Of a stretch of 64,000 nt of DNA, positions 47,078 to 55,697 are shown piece after piece. The stretch lies in assembly GCF_003892345.1 (NCBI RefSeq), contig NZ_RRUE01000002.1, positions 877,655-941,654 on the forward strand, written 5' to 3'. Both the position numbers and the translations under genes were made by a program. The notes beneath the pieces are model-generated. The model saw only the letters and a program-made list of their open reading frames with translations, was not told where the DNA came from and ran no database searches. This stretch comes from Lautropia dentalis (GTDB taxonomy: Bacteria; Pseudomonadota; Gammaproteobacteria; Burkholderiales; Burkholderiaceae_E). Each line of letters opens with the position of its first letter. Positions within the stretch are counted from its first letter, which is position 1.

Positions 47078-47107
47078 ATTGTGCCACGAGCACAAGGAAA
47101 AAGTCCA
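47078..47107 (-). promoter_or_regulatory. Promoter of the tracrRNA
   Basis: On the minus strand a TGGACT -35-like hexamer (47102-47107) and an extended -10, TGGCACAAT (hexamer 47078-47083), are separated by 18 bases. Transcription would start near 47071, at the first base of the anti-repeat. Confidence 0.6.
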
Positions 47108-47286
47108 CCATCCGGCGCATCAGATGTCGCTTTGCCGACGAACGGTCGATTTTTCCGGACCGAATGGCATGCCGGAAGGCACGTGTGCACAGATAATTGC
47201 AGCAGCGAATCAGTCACATGTGTCCGGCACACCGGATGGCGGCATCTCCCAGCTGTCCATCGGCCCGGACCGAACCGGAGAACAGC

Positions 47287-50200
47287 ATGGATTACCGCCT
47301 GGCAATCGACCTTGGGACTACCTCACTGGGCTGGGCGGTCTATCGCCTGAACAATGAGCACGCACCGGTGGCCCTCTTCCGGGCCGGCGTACGGATTTTC
47401 AGTGATGGTCGCGAAGCGGCCAAGAATGGAGGCGTTGGCGCCCCGCTGGCCGTGCAGCGACGGATGGCGCGCGGCCTGCGCCGCCGCCGCGACCGCATGT
47501 TGCGCCGCAAGGCCCGGATGATGCGGCAACTGGTGGACTTTGGCTTCTTCCCGAAGGACCTGAAGGCACGCAAGGCGCTGGAAAAGCAGTACCCCAATCC
47601 CTACGAGCTGCGGGCAGCCGGCATGGAACGCGAACTCAAACCCGAGGAGTTCGGTCGCGCCCTGTTCCACCTCAACCAGCGTCGCGGCTTCAAGAGCAAC
47701 CGCAAGCTGGACAAGGTCGAGCTGGATGAAAATGGCAACGAAGTGACCAAGGCCTCTGATGAGACCTCCAAAATGAAAGGTGCCATCAGCGAAATGCGCA
47801 AAACCCTGCGTGCTCAGGGCCTGACCGCGGGACAGTGGCTGTACAGACGGATGCTTACCGGCGCTGCCGTGCGTAACCGGGAAGTTCTCACCCAGGACAA
47901 GAAGGGCAACGACGTCATCGAGAAGAACTACAGTCTGTCGATTGATCGGCAGATCGTCACCGACGAATTCGATGCCCTCTGGGCCAAACAGGCCAGTTTC
48001 AACCCCGTTCTCTTCAACGATGCTGCACGGGATGCCCTGCGCGACACGCTGCTGTTCCAGCGACCCCTCAAGCCCGTGGACCCGGGCCGGTGCACCCTGC
48101 TGCCCGATGAGCAGCGTGCGCCGCTGGCCCTGCCCAGCAGCCAGCGTTTTCGTATCTATCAGGAGGTCAATAACCTGCGTATTGTGGACGACCGCATGCA
48201 GCAGACCCCGCTGACGAAGGAGCAGCGCGACCTGATCGTAAACGTGCTGGAGCGAGGCAAACCGCCCGCCAAAGCCACGGCGAAAAAGACAGTCGACAAG
48301 GCGGGCAAGGGGGGTGAGGGCAAGACCAGAACACGCCGAAGCAGCAACAACGCGACTTTCGAATATATCCGCAAACTGCTGGAAGTGAGCGGTACCACGC
48401 GCTTCAACCTCGAGGATGACCGGCGGGAGGAGCTGAAGGGCAATGCCGCCTCTGCAGCCCTGTCCCGGCCGGAATGCTTCGGCGAGGCCTGGTTCGATTT
48501 CGACGACAATCTGCAGGACGACATCGTCTGCCAGCTGGTCAACGAAGACAGCGAGGCTGATCTCATCGAGTGGCTGAAGCAGCGCACTGGCGTGGATGAC
48601 GCCCGGGCGAAAGTCATTTCCAACGCACGTCTGCCCGAAGGGTACGGCAACCTGAGCCGCAAGGCGCTTAACCTCATCGTGCCGGAACTGCGCAGGGACG
48701 TGATCACCTACGACAAGGCGGTGGAGGCGGCCGGTCTGGGCAGTCATAGCGCTCTGGGCTTTTCGGTGGAGGGCGAAGAGCAGCTGCCTGTCATCGATCC
48801 TGCCACCGGCAAACCGAAAGTCAACGAAGAGACCGGTGAAATCCGCATGGTGCTCCGGCATCTGCCGTACTACGGCAAGGCGCTGCAGCGGCACGTGAGT
48901 TTTGGCACCAACAAACGCGAAGACCCCGAAGAGAAACGCTACGGCAAGATTGCCAACCCCACCGTGCACATTGGCCTGAACCAGGTGCGCAAGGTGGTGA
49001 ACGCGCTGATCGACCGTTACGGCAACCCGGCCGAGGTGGTGGTGGAGCTGGCCCGCGACCTGAAGCAGAGCAAGAAGCAGCGCGAGGAAATCCAGCGTGA
49101 ACAGACGGCCAACGAGAAGCGGAACAAGCGGATTTCCGAAGACATTGCCGGCATTCTGGGCATCAGCCCGGAAAGCGTTCGTCGCGATGACATCAAGCGC
49201 TGGATTCTGTGGGAAGAACTGAGCCGCGACGCAGCCGACCGCCGCTGCCCCTACAGCGGCGAACAGATCTCTGCAGAAATGCTGTTGTCGGACCAGGTCG
49301 AAGTCGAGCACATCCTGCCGTTTTCGCGCACGCTGGATGACGGCATGAACAACAAGACGGTGTGCATCCGTCTGGCCAACCGCGTCAAGGGTAACCGTAC
49401 GCCTTATGAGGCCCGTGCCGACTTCGAGCGGCAGGGCTGGAAGTATGAGGACATCCTGCGTCGCGCCGCATCCATGCCCAACAAGCGCAAGGCCGCCCGC
49501 TTTGCCGAGGACGGCTATAAACGCTGGCTGCACGAAGACAAGGACTTCATCGCCCGCGCACTGAACGACACACGTTATCTGTCGCGTCTGGCCAAATCGT
49601 ATCTGGGACTGGTGACCAAGAGTCACGTGCGCGTGATTACCGGCTCACTCACCGCCATGTTGCGCCGCCATCTGGGCCTGAACCTCCTGCTGGGTGATAC
49701 GGGCGAGAAGAACCGCAACGATCATCGCCATCACGCGGTCGATGCCTGCGTGATCGGCGTGACCGACCAGGGGCTGCTGCAGCGCTTTGCCTCGGCCAAT
49801 GCCCGTGCCGATGAAGCCGGTACCGAGCAGCTGGTGAAGAACTTCCAGCCGCCGTGGCCAACCTTCCGGGACCAGGTGGAGCGTGCCATTGGCAACATCT
49901 GGGTCAGCCACAAACCGGATCATGGGTTTGAGGGCGCGATGCTGGAGGATACGGCGCATGGGATTGGGAAGAATGGGAAGACGATCATTCCGAGCCGGAC
50001 GTCCTCCAAAGCCAACATCTCAAGCGTAAACATGATATCGGAGCCTGGGCAGGAAGCTCGTCATGGCGTCGACGCAGAAGGCCATCCACTGCCCTACAAA
50101 GGGTATGTTGGTGGCAGCAACTATTGCATCGAGATCTTCAGAAACGGACAAGGTAAATGGGAAGGGGAAGTGATTTCCACGTTCAGAGCCTACCAGATTG

Positions 50201-50568
50201 TCCGGGAGGCGATGCGGAGAGGGGCCTCGCGCGAAGAGGCAGTTAGGAAATTGCGAGATCCAAAGTTCGCTCAAAACGGTGCGTCTCTGGTTACTAGATT
50301 GATGATCGATGATGCTGTAAGGATGAGTCAAAGTAATGGCGAAGGAGGAGGGAGAGAAGTGACAATGAGGATTGTTAAAATTGCTTCGTCAAGCGGTCAG
50401 ATATTTATGGCACCAATTAACGAGGCCAATGTGGATGCCAGAAATCGTGACAAGGATGATCCGTTTAAGTACACATCAAAGTACGCGAGTTCCTTCCAGA
50501 AGTCACATGGCAGAAAGGTCACGGTATCTACTTTGGGCATTGTTAGGGACCCTGGGTATTCAGGATAA
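47287..50568 (+). CDS. cas9: CRISPR-associated endonuclease Cas9, type II-C
   Basis: RNA-guided DNA endonuclease, 1093 residues, typical of II-C. Start at 47287 (GGAGA just upstream) gives MDYRLAIDLGTTSLGWAVY with RuvC-I D8. The Arg-rich bridge helix is at about 57-85. The REC lobe holds a Lys-rich low-complexity linker (about 325-350). RuvC-II is VVVELARDL (E587), HNH is VEVEHILPFSR (H675), and RuvC-III is HHAVDA (H816, D819). The last 190 residues form the PAM-interacting region. Their coding sequence (from about 50000) is visibly less GC-rich and uses AGA/AGG arginine codons, unlike the rest. All catalytic residues are present. Confidence 0.98.
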   Translation: MDYRLAIDLGTTSLGWAVYRLNNEHAPVALFRAGVRIFSDGREAAKNGGVGAPLAVQRRMARGLRRRRDRMLRRKARMMRQLVDFGFFPKDLKARKALEKQYPNPYELRAAGMERELKPEEFGRALFHLNQRRGFKSNRKLDKVELDENGNEVTKASDETSKMKGAISEMRKTLRAQGLTAGQWLYRRMLTGAAVRNREVLTQDKKGNDVIEKNYSLSIDRQIVTDEFDALWAKQASFNPVLFNDAARDALRDTLLFQRPLKPVDPGRCTLLPDEQRAPLALPSSQRFRIYQEVNNLRIVDDRMQQTPLTKEQRDLIVNVLERGKPPAKATAKKTVDKAGKGGEGKTRTRRSSNNATFEYIRKLLEVSGTTRFNLEDDRREELKGNAASAALSRPECFGEAWFDFDDNLQDDIVCQLVNEDSEADLIEWLKQRTGVDDARAKVISNARLPEGYGNLSRKALNLIVPELRRDVITYDKAVEAAGLGSHSALGFSVEGEEQLPVIDPATGKPKVNEETGEIRMVLRHLPYYGKALQRHVSFGTNKREDPEEKRYGKIANPTVHIGLNQVRKVVNALIDRYGNPAEVVVELARDLKQSKKQREEIQREQTANEKRNKRISEDIAGILGISPESVRRDDIKRWILWEELSRDAADRRCPYSGEQISAEMLLSDQVEVEHILPFSRTLDDGMNNKTVCIRLANRVKGNRTPYEARADFERQGWKYEDILRRAASMPNKRKAARFAEDGYKRWLHEDKDFIARALNDTRYLSRLAKSYLGLVTKSHVRVITGSLTAMLRRHLGLNLLLGDTGEKNRNDHRHHAVDACVIGVTDQGLLQRFASANARADEAGTEQLVKNFQPPWPTFRDQVERAIGNIWVSHKPDHGFEGAMLEDTAHGIGKNGKTIIPSRTSSKANISSVNMISEPGQEARHGVDAEGHPLPYKGYVGGSNYCIEIFRNGQGKWEGEVISTFRAYQIVREAMRRGASREEAVRKLRDPKFAQNGASLVTRLMIDDAVRMSQSNGEGGGREVTMRIVKIASSSGQIFMAPINEANVDARNRDKDDPFKYTSKYASSFQKSHGRKVTVSTLGIVRDPGYSG

Positions 50569-50577
50569 TTTTGTATT

Positions 50578-51510
50578 ATGGTTGGTCGCATCGTAGAAAT
50601 CGCGGACGACAGGCGCCGTTTGTCCGTTTTTCGCGGTTTTCTGATGGTGCACACAACCGGCGGAACCCGTCAGCTTGCTGGCAAGGTTCCGCTGGATGAC
50701 ATTACAGCGCTGATCGCCAATGCACATGGTATAAGCTATACCAACAACCTTCTGGTTGATCTGGCCGAACGTGGCTGCCCATTTGTTCTTTGTGGGGCCA
50801 ACCATAACGTCGCTGGCATGCTTTGGCCCATTGATGGGCACCATGTCCAGGCCAAACGCATGGAGGCGCAGATTGCGGCCTCTTTGCCCGTGCAGAAGCG
50901 TATGTGGGCGTCCGTAGTCAGAGCGAAGCTGCAGCAGCAGGCGGCGGTGCTTGAGGCTTGCGGCGCACCGGATGCTCCGTTGAATGCGCTGGTGCGCAAG
51001 GTTCGTAGCGGTGATCCGGACAACATCGAGGCGCAGGGTGCTCGTCGATACTGGGGCCTTCTGTTCGGAGATGGCTTCAAACGGGACCAGAAGGCTGATG
51101 GGGTCAACGCGCTGCTGAATTACGGTTACACCATTCTGCGGGCGACCACAGCGCGTGCGGTGATCGCGGCGGGTCTGCATCCGAGTATCGGACTGCACCA
51201 TAGCAATGATGCCAATGCCATGCGTCTGGTGGATGACCTGATGGAGCCCTTCAGGCCAATGGTGGACCTGAAGGTGCGAGGTCTGATCCGACAGGGTCTT
51301 TTTGAGGTAACACCCGAGACGAAGAAGGCGCTGGCACTGGTGATGTGTGCCGACATGCAGACCAGTGCCGGCGCCACGCCCATCATGGTCTGTACGCAGC
51401 GCCTTGCGGTCTCCCTGGCGCAGGTGTTTTTGGGGGAGCGGCAGGAGCTGGACCTGCCTTTGCCTGGCTCTTCGCTGGACATGGGAGCAATGGCCTCAGA
51501 GGTAGTCTGA
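50578..51510 (+). CDS. cas1: CRISPR integrase Cas1
   Basis: 310 residues. Catalyses spacer integration with Cas2. Metal ligands are in IEAQGARRYW (Glu), GLHHSNDANA (His) and LVDDLMEPFRPMVD (Asp/Glu). ISYTNNLLVDLAERG is typical of type II Cas1. It starts nine bases after the cas9 stop without a strong Shine-Dalgarno, suggesting translational coupling. No csn2 or cas4 is present, which with the short Cas9 defines subtype II-C. Confidence 0.97.
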   Translation: MVGRIVEIADDRRRLSVFRGFLMVHTTGGTRQLAGKVPLDDITALIANAHGISYTNNLLVDLAERGCPFVLCGANHNVAGMLWPIDGHHVQAKRMEAQIAASLPVQKRMWASVVRAKLQQQAAVLEACGAPDAPLNALVRKVRSGDPDNIEAQGARRYWGLLFGDGFKRDQKADGVNALLNYGYTILRATTARAVIAAGLHPSIGLHHSNDANAMRLVDDLMEPFRPMVDLKVRGLIRQGLFEVTPETKKALALVMCADMQTSAGATPIMVCTQRLAVSLAQVFLGERQELDLPLPGSSLDMGAMASEVV

Positions 51511-51511
51511 C

Positions 51512-51838
51512 ATGCTTTCGGGGTATCGGCTGATGTGGCTGTTGGTGATGTTCGATTTACCGGTGGTGCTGAAGGCCGAACGGAAGGCCGCTACCGAGTT
51601 TCGCAACCGCCTGTTGGACATGGGCTTCGAGATGAGCCAGTTCAGCGTGTACCTTCGCTTCTGTAGTAGTCCAACGCAGGTGGAAACCTACTGCAAGCGG
51701 GTGGAAGCCGTTCTGCCTCCAGGAGGCAAGGTCAGCATCCTGCAACTGACCGACAAACAGTATGAGCGCATCCTGACGTTCCATCGCGGGGCTATCCAGG
51801 AATCCGGAAAGGCGCCGGACCAGTTCACATTGTTTTAA
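51512..51838 (+). CDS. cas2: CRISPR-associated Cas2
   Basis: 108 residues. A ferredoxin-fold dimer that bridges two Cas1 dimers during spacer integration. The N-terminal strand LLVMFDLPV carries the conserved aspartate, and later segments MGFEMSQFSVYLRFC and GKVSILQLTDKQYERI fit the type II form. The ATG is one base after the cas1 stop. An alternative start at the Met before WLLVMFDLPV would remove seven residues. Confidence 0.95.
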   Translation: MLSGYRLMWLLVMFDLPVVLKAERKAATEFRNRLLDMGFEMSQFSVYLRFCSSPTQVETYCKRVEAVLPPGGKVSILQLTDKQYERILTFHRGAIQESGKAPDQFTLF

Positions 51839-52073
51839 GAATTTGTTGGCTAGAATCGTATGTTTTCGGCAACAAATCGGTCGTTGCGTGGGAGTTCGGG
51901 AGCATGGGCAACCATCAATTTGATCGTATATTTTGCAGTGTTTTACGTTGTGGTCGCCTTGTGCGGACAACAAAAACGGGCCTTGCGGCCCGTTCCTGTG
52001 TATTGATTCTGATGAAAAATTTACTGCCAAACTCCGTAAAACACCTTGAGAATCAATGGGTTGCTGGAGACCG
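51839..52073. other. Leader-like region between cas2 and the CRISPR array
   Basis: 235 relatively AT-rich bases with no gene, adjoining a perfect first repeat. Since the degenerate repeat is at the far end of the array, this is the probable site of new spacer insertion. A terminator acting on the minus strand lies inside (51971-51994). Confidence 0.6.
51971..51994 (-). terminator. Rho-independent terminator for leftward array transcription
   Basis: On the minus strand AACGGGCC-GCAA-GGCCCGTT is followed by TTTG (five T in all counting the stem end). On the plus strand no T-run follows. It would stop crRNA precursor transcripts coming from the array toward cas2. Confidence 0.75.
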
Positions 52074-52960
52074 ATTCTAGAACACTGGGAGATGTGTTCG
52101 GTCCGGAACAGGCTGGCGGGCTTCGCTGTACCGAAGAAATTCTAGAACACTGGGAGATGTGTTCGGTCCGGAACGATCTCATCCACAACAAAAATGCCCA
52201 CGCGATTCTAGAACACTGGGAGATGTGTTCGGTCCGGAACAAGGACTGATATGACGGAACTGACAAACGAATTCTAGAACACTGGGAGATGTGTTCGGTC
52301 CGGAACGGGCGTCTATGACGCCGGCCGAACGCATGGATTCTAGAACACTGGGAGATGTGTTCGGTCCGGAACAGCGTTTCGGTGTCGCGCCATGTCGCGC
52401 CAATTCTAGAACACTGGGAGATGTGTTCGGTCCGGAACTCGCCGGCCTTGCCGTCCACAGCGTCATCTATTCTAGAACACTGGGAGATGTGTTCGGTCCG
52501 GAACCGCGCAATGGCGCACCAGCACCAGCAGAAAATTCTAGAACACTGGGAGATGTGTTCGGTCCGGAACTACTGCGGGCCGCTGTAGGACTCCACAGAC
52601 ATTCTAGAACACTGGGAGATGTGTTCGGTCCGGAACGGTGGTGTTCGACACGCAACGACGCCTGATATTCTAGAACACTGGGAGATGTGTTCGGTCCGGA
52701 ACATCAGCGGCGTGCGCGCGCGCGTCGTGCGTATTCTAGAACACTGGGAGATGTGTTCGGTCCGGAACGAACATGCCCACCCCGTATGAGACGCCAGCAT
52801 TCTAGAACACTGGGAGATGTGTTCGGTCCGGAACTTGTTCTTGTCCATCCGGCAGACAGGGTTGATTCTAGAACACTGGGAGATGTGTTCGGTCCGGAAC
52901 GTGTACTCGATCACAGTAAACCGGGAAATCATTCTAGAACACTGGGAGATGTGTTCGGTC
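52074..52960 (-). CRISPR. CRISPR array segment A (13 full repeats, 13 spacers, one truncated repeat)
   Basis: Repeats are 36 bases; on the plus strand they start ATTCTAGAACACTGGG and end TTCGGTCCGGAAC. The crRNA sense is the minus strand (GTTCCGGACC...TAGAAT), judged from the tracrRNA pairing and likeness to Neisseria II-C repeats. Spacers are 30 bases, the first 29. All 13 full repeats are identical. The 14th (52931-52960) keeps 30 bases and is cut by the IS66 element after GTTCGGTC. Confidence 0.98.
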
Positions 52961-53049
52961 GTAACTGATCCATTATGCACATTCTGTTCATCTGACTTGC
53001 GTAGCGTCATAGTTGCCTCCTTTGCAACCCGATCAGGATGGAGGCATTC

Positions 53050-53358
53050 ATGACGAACAAGGTGGACTGGGCCGCGCACCTGCAGGCCATCGAGACCGAG
53101 GGCATCAGCATCAAGGACTACGCCGCACGGGAGGGGCTGTCCGTGGCATCGCTGTACTACCACCGTCGGCGGGTCTCGGACGAAGGCAGGCGTACGGAAG
53201 GGGCTTCGGCCCTGGTTGCCGTCCAGCTGGCCGAGCGGCACGCCATCCAGCCCTGCACTGTGTGGCTTGCGCCGGGTGTGCGCATGGAGCTTGCCTCGCT
53301 GCCTTCGCCGCAGTGGCTGGGACAGCTGGTGGCCAGCATGAGCGCACAGGTGCACTGA
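53050..53358 (+). CDS. tnpA: IS66 accessory protein TnpA, copy 1
   Basis: 102 residues from the ATG at 53050, which has GGAGG five bases upstream; the in-frame ATG at 53038 overlaps that site. Starts MTNKVDWAAHLQAIETEGIS and contains a helix-turn-helix-like DYAAREGLSVASLYYHRR. A small protein needed for IS66 transposition. Its stop overlaps the tnpB start (TGATG). Identical to the copy at 58963-59271. Confidence 0.9.
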   Translation: MTNKVDWAAHLQAIETEGISIKDYAAREGLSVASLYYHRRRVSDEGRRTEGASALVAVQLAERHAIQPCTVWLAPGVRMELASLPSPQWLGQLVASMSAQVH

Positions 53359-53717
53359 TGCATCCGGGCTGCCATATCGACAACGTCTACCTGTGCCGGG
53401 AACCGGTGGACTTCAGAAAGTCCATCGGTGGGCTCTCGGCGCTGGTGGAGCAGCAGCTGCAGATGAGCCCGTTTGACGATGCGCTCTTTGTGTTCGTGAA
53501 TCGCCAGCGTGACAAGATCAAGGCACTGTACTGGCACCGCAACGGGTTCTGCCTCTGGTACAAGCGGCTGGAGAAGGAGCGCTTTGCATGGCCAGCACTG
53601 CAGGCATCGCAAAGAACCTGCACGCTGAGCATGCGGGAGCTGGAGTGGTTGCTCGAAGGGTTCGACCTGTGGCGCAACCGGCCGCACCAGACACTGCATT
53701 ATCAGAGCACGGTCTGA
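53358..53717 (+). CDS. tnpB: IS66 Orf2-like protein TnpB, copy 1
   Basis: 119 residues of the IS66 Orf2 family. Conserved words are YLCREPVDFRKSIGGLSALV, ALFVFVNRQRDKIKALYW and GFCLWYKRLEKERF. Required for transposition together with TnpA; the biochemical role is unclear. Translationally coupled to tnpA. Confidence 0.95.
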   Translation: MHPGCHIDNVYLCREPVDFRKSIGGLSALVEQQLQMSPFDDALFVFVNRQRDKIKALYWHRNGFCLWYKRLEKERFAWPALQASQRTCTLSMRELEWLLEGFDLWRNRPHQTLHYQSTV

Positions 53718-53816
53718 CGGCCCGGCTTCCCTGTTTTTAATCCGGTCACAAAATCCGTCATTGGCGGAGACATTTTCTGCATTTGATACGGGTTTATAGG
53801 CTGCCATCGGGCTATA

Positions 53817-55673
53817 ATGGCAAGCATGCCACCTGCTCGCCGCCGTTCACCTTCTGCCGCCCCATCACCGGATATTTCTCCGGCCGACTACGGCCCTCAT
53901 GGCTCACCCGAAGCCATGCGGCAGTTTGCGCAATACATGCAGCAGGGCATGGCAATGCAGCTCGATGCTGGCACCCGCGACCTGCTGCGCCAGGAATTGC
54001 GGCAGGAATTGCGGCAGGATTTGCGCGATGAGATCGTGAAAGAGCTGCAGGTAGAACTCCGCGAACAAACGCGTGCAGAGCTGCGCGAAGAAATCAAGCA
54101 GGAAATCATCGAGGCTGAGATCAAGGCCCGTGTCGATGCCGGGCTCAAATCTCGTATCGAGGCCGAGTTCAAGGCCTGCGTCGAAGCCGAAGTCCTCAAG
54201 CGCCTGCGCGTCTATATCAAGGAAATGGAAATGGCGCGCCGGCGCCAGTTCGGCCGCAGTACTGAAACCTCGTCAGCCCAGTACCGGCTCTTCGATGAAG
54301 CTGATGCACTGGCAGAGAGCAGCAGTGATGCTGACGACCAGGCGGAGCTGCCCGAAGAGAACACCCGCACCACACCCCGCAAGCCGGCAAAACCCCGTGG
54401 CAAGCGCCAGCCGCTGCCGGCGGATCTGCCGCGTGTGGAGATCGTGTATGCAATGCCCGAGGACGAGCGCACCTGCCCCTGCGGTTGCACCATGGCGGAA
54501 ATCGGTGAGAGTGTTCGTGAGGAGATCGACATCATCCCGATGCAGATCCGGGTGCTGCGTCATGTCTGCAAGCGCTATGCCTGCAGCCGGGGCGATTCGG
54601 CACCGCGCACCGCACCGACACCACTGCAGGTGCTGCCCAAAACCAATGCCAGCAATAACCTGCTGGCCATGCTGCCGACCACCAAATACGTCGATGCGAT
54701 GCCGCTGGCGCGTTTCTCGAACGCACTGACCCGCTATGGCGTCAACGCGCCCCGGCAGACGCTGGCGCGCTGGGTGATCGGTGCGGCACAGGCGCTGCAG
54801 CCCGTCCACAACCTGCTGCGCGACCACCTGCTGGCCAGTCCGGTGATCCACATGGACGAGACTACCGTGCAGGTGCTCAAACAGCCCAACAAGAAAACGG
54901 GATCACCCGGCTACATGTGGGTGCAAAAAGGCGGTCCGCCGGACAAGTCGGTGGTGATCTATGACTACGACCCGAGCCGTTCCGGCAAGGTACCGTTGCG
55001 CCTGCTCGCGGGCTGGCAAGGTTATCTGATGACCGATGGCTACGAAGGCTACAACGCCGTGGGCAGGACCGAGGGTGTCGAGCACCTGGTGTGCTGGGCA
55101 CACGCACGGCGTGGTTTCGTCAAGGTCGTGCAGGCCAGCAAGGGCAAGCGGGGACGGGCCAATGAAGCCATGGACATGATCGGCCGGCTCTATGGGATCG
55201 AGCGCGAGTTCGCCGATGCCACGGACGAGGCACGCCTCGAGGCGCGGCAGAGCCGCAGCAAGGCGGTGCTGGCCGAACTGCGCGACTGGCTGGACAAAAT
55301 GCTGCCGCTTGTACCGCCCAAAACCCCATTGGGTCAGGCACTGGGCTACCTGTACCGGTACTGGTCGCGCCTGGTGCGATACGTCGAGCGGGGAGATCTG
55401 CCGATAGACAACAATCGGGTGGAGAATGCGATTCGCCCGTTCGTTGTGGGCCGCAAGAACTGGCTGTTCAGTGACACACCGGCGGGTGCGCATGCCAGTG
55501 CAGTGGTGTACTCGCTGATCGAGACGGCAAAGGCCAACGGGCGGGAGCCGTATGCGTGGCTGCGTCATGTGCTGCAGCGGCTGCCGTATGCGAAGACGGC
55601 AGATGACTACGAGGCGCTGCTGCCGTGGAACCTGTCGGCGCTGGAGCTGGTGGAGGAAGCGATCCGGGCCTGA
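53817..55673 (+). CDS. tnpC: IS66 DDE transposase TnpC, copy 1
   Basis: 618 residues. An N-terminal coiled coil of Glu/Arg/Leu repeats (RQELRQELRQDLRDEIVKEL pattern, about 55-130), a zinc-finger-like CPCGC...C motif (about 220), then the DDE domain: VIHMDETTVQV, GYLMTDGYEGYN, and IDNNRVENAIRPFVVGRKNW. The start at 53817 overlaps a TATAAT that may be its own promoter. It differs from copy 2 by seven residues, all between 287 and 340 (P287, A294, A303, T305, Y307, V330 and A340 in this copy). Confidence 0.96.
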   Translation: MASMPPARRRSPSAAPSPDISPADYGPHGSPEAMRQFAQYMQQGMAMQLDAGTRDLLRQELRQELRQDLRDEIVKELQVELREQTRAELREEIKQEIIEAEIKARVDAGLKSRIEAEFKACVEAEVLKRLRVYIKEMEMARRRQFGRSTETSSAQYRLFDEADALAESSSDADDQAELPEENTRTTPRKPAKPRGKRQPLPADLPRVEIVYAMPEDERTCPCGCTMAEIGESVREEIDIIPMQIRVLRHVCKRYACSRGDSAPRTAPTPLQVLPKTNASNNLLAMLPTTKYVDAMPLARFSNALTRYGVNAPRQTLARWVIGAAQALQPVHNLLRDHLLASPVIHMDETTVQVLKQPNKKTGSPGYMWVQKGGPPDKSVVIYDYDPSRSGKVPLRLLAGWQGYLMTDGYEGYNAVGRTEGVEHLVCWAHARRGFVKVVQASKGKRGRANEAMDMIGRLYGIEREFADATDEARLEARQSRSKAVLAELRDWLDKMLPLVPPKTPLGQALGYLYRYWSRLVRYVERGDLPIDNNRVENAIRPFVVGRKNWLFSDTPAGAHASAVVYSLIETAKANGREPYAWLRHVLQRLPYAKTADDYEALLPWNLSALELVEEAIRA

Positions 55674-55697
55674 TCAATGGTTTTGTGGATCGTTTAC

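Larger units (their letters stand above)
52961..55697 (+). mobile_element. IS66-family element, copy 1
   Basis: 2737 bp with terminal inverted repeats beginning GTAACTGATCCA (left) and GTAAACGATCCA (right, read inward). The IS66 set of tnpA, tnpB and tnpC is intact. It is inserted in a CRISPR repeat: the left flank ends GTTCGGTC, while the right flank starts AACACATC. The 8-bp target duplication expected for IS66 is therefore missing here; the matching copy is found beside IS copy 2. Confidence 0.95.

Noticed and set aside
47323-49626. A 767-codon open frame on the minus strand opposite cas9
   Set aside because: Shadow frame of a high-GC gene; no family motifs, while the plus strand has all Cas9 catalytic residues.
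46688-52073. Subtype II-A or II-B assignment
   Set aside because: No csn2 or cas4 near cas1-cas2, and Cas9 is only 1093 residues with II-C style motifs.
52291-52968. Open reading frames of SRTLGDVFGPE or FRTEHISQCSR repeats
   Set aside because: They are the 36-bp CRISPR repeat plus 30-bp spacer read as protein; the 66-base period is a multiple of three, so frames stay open by chance.
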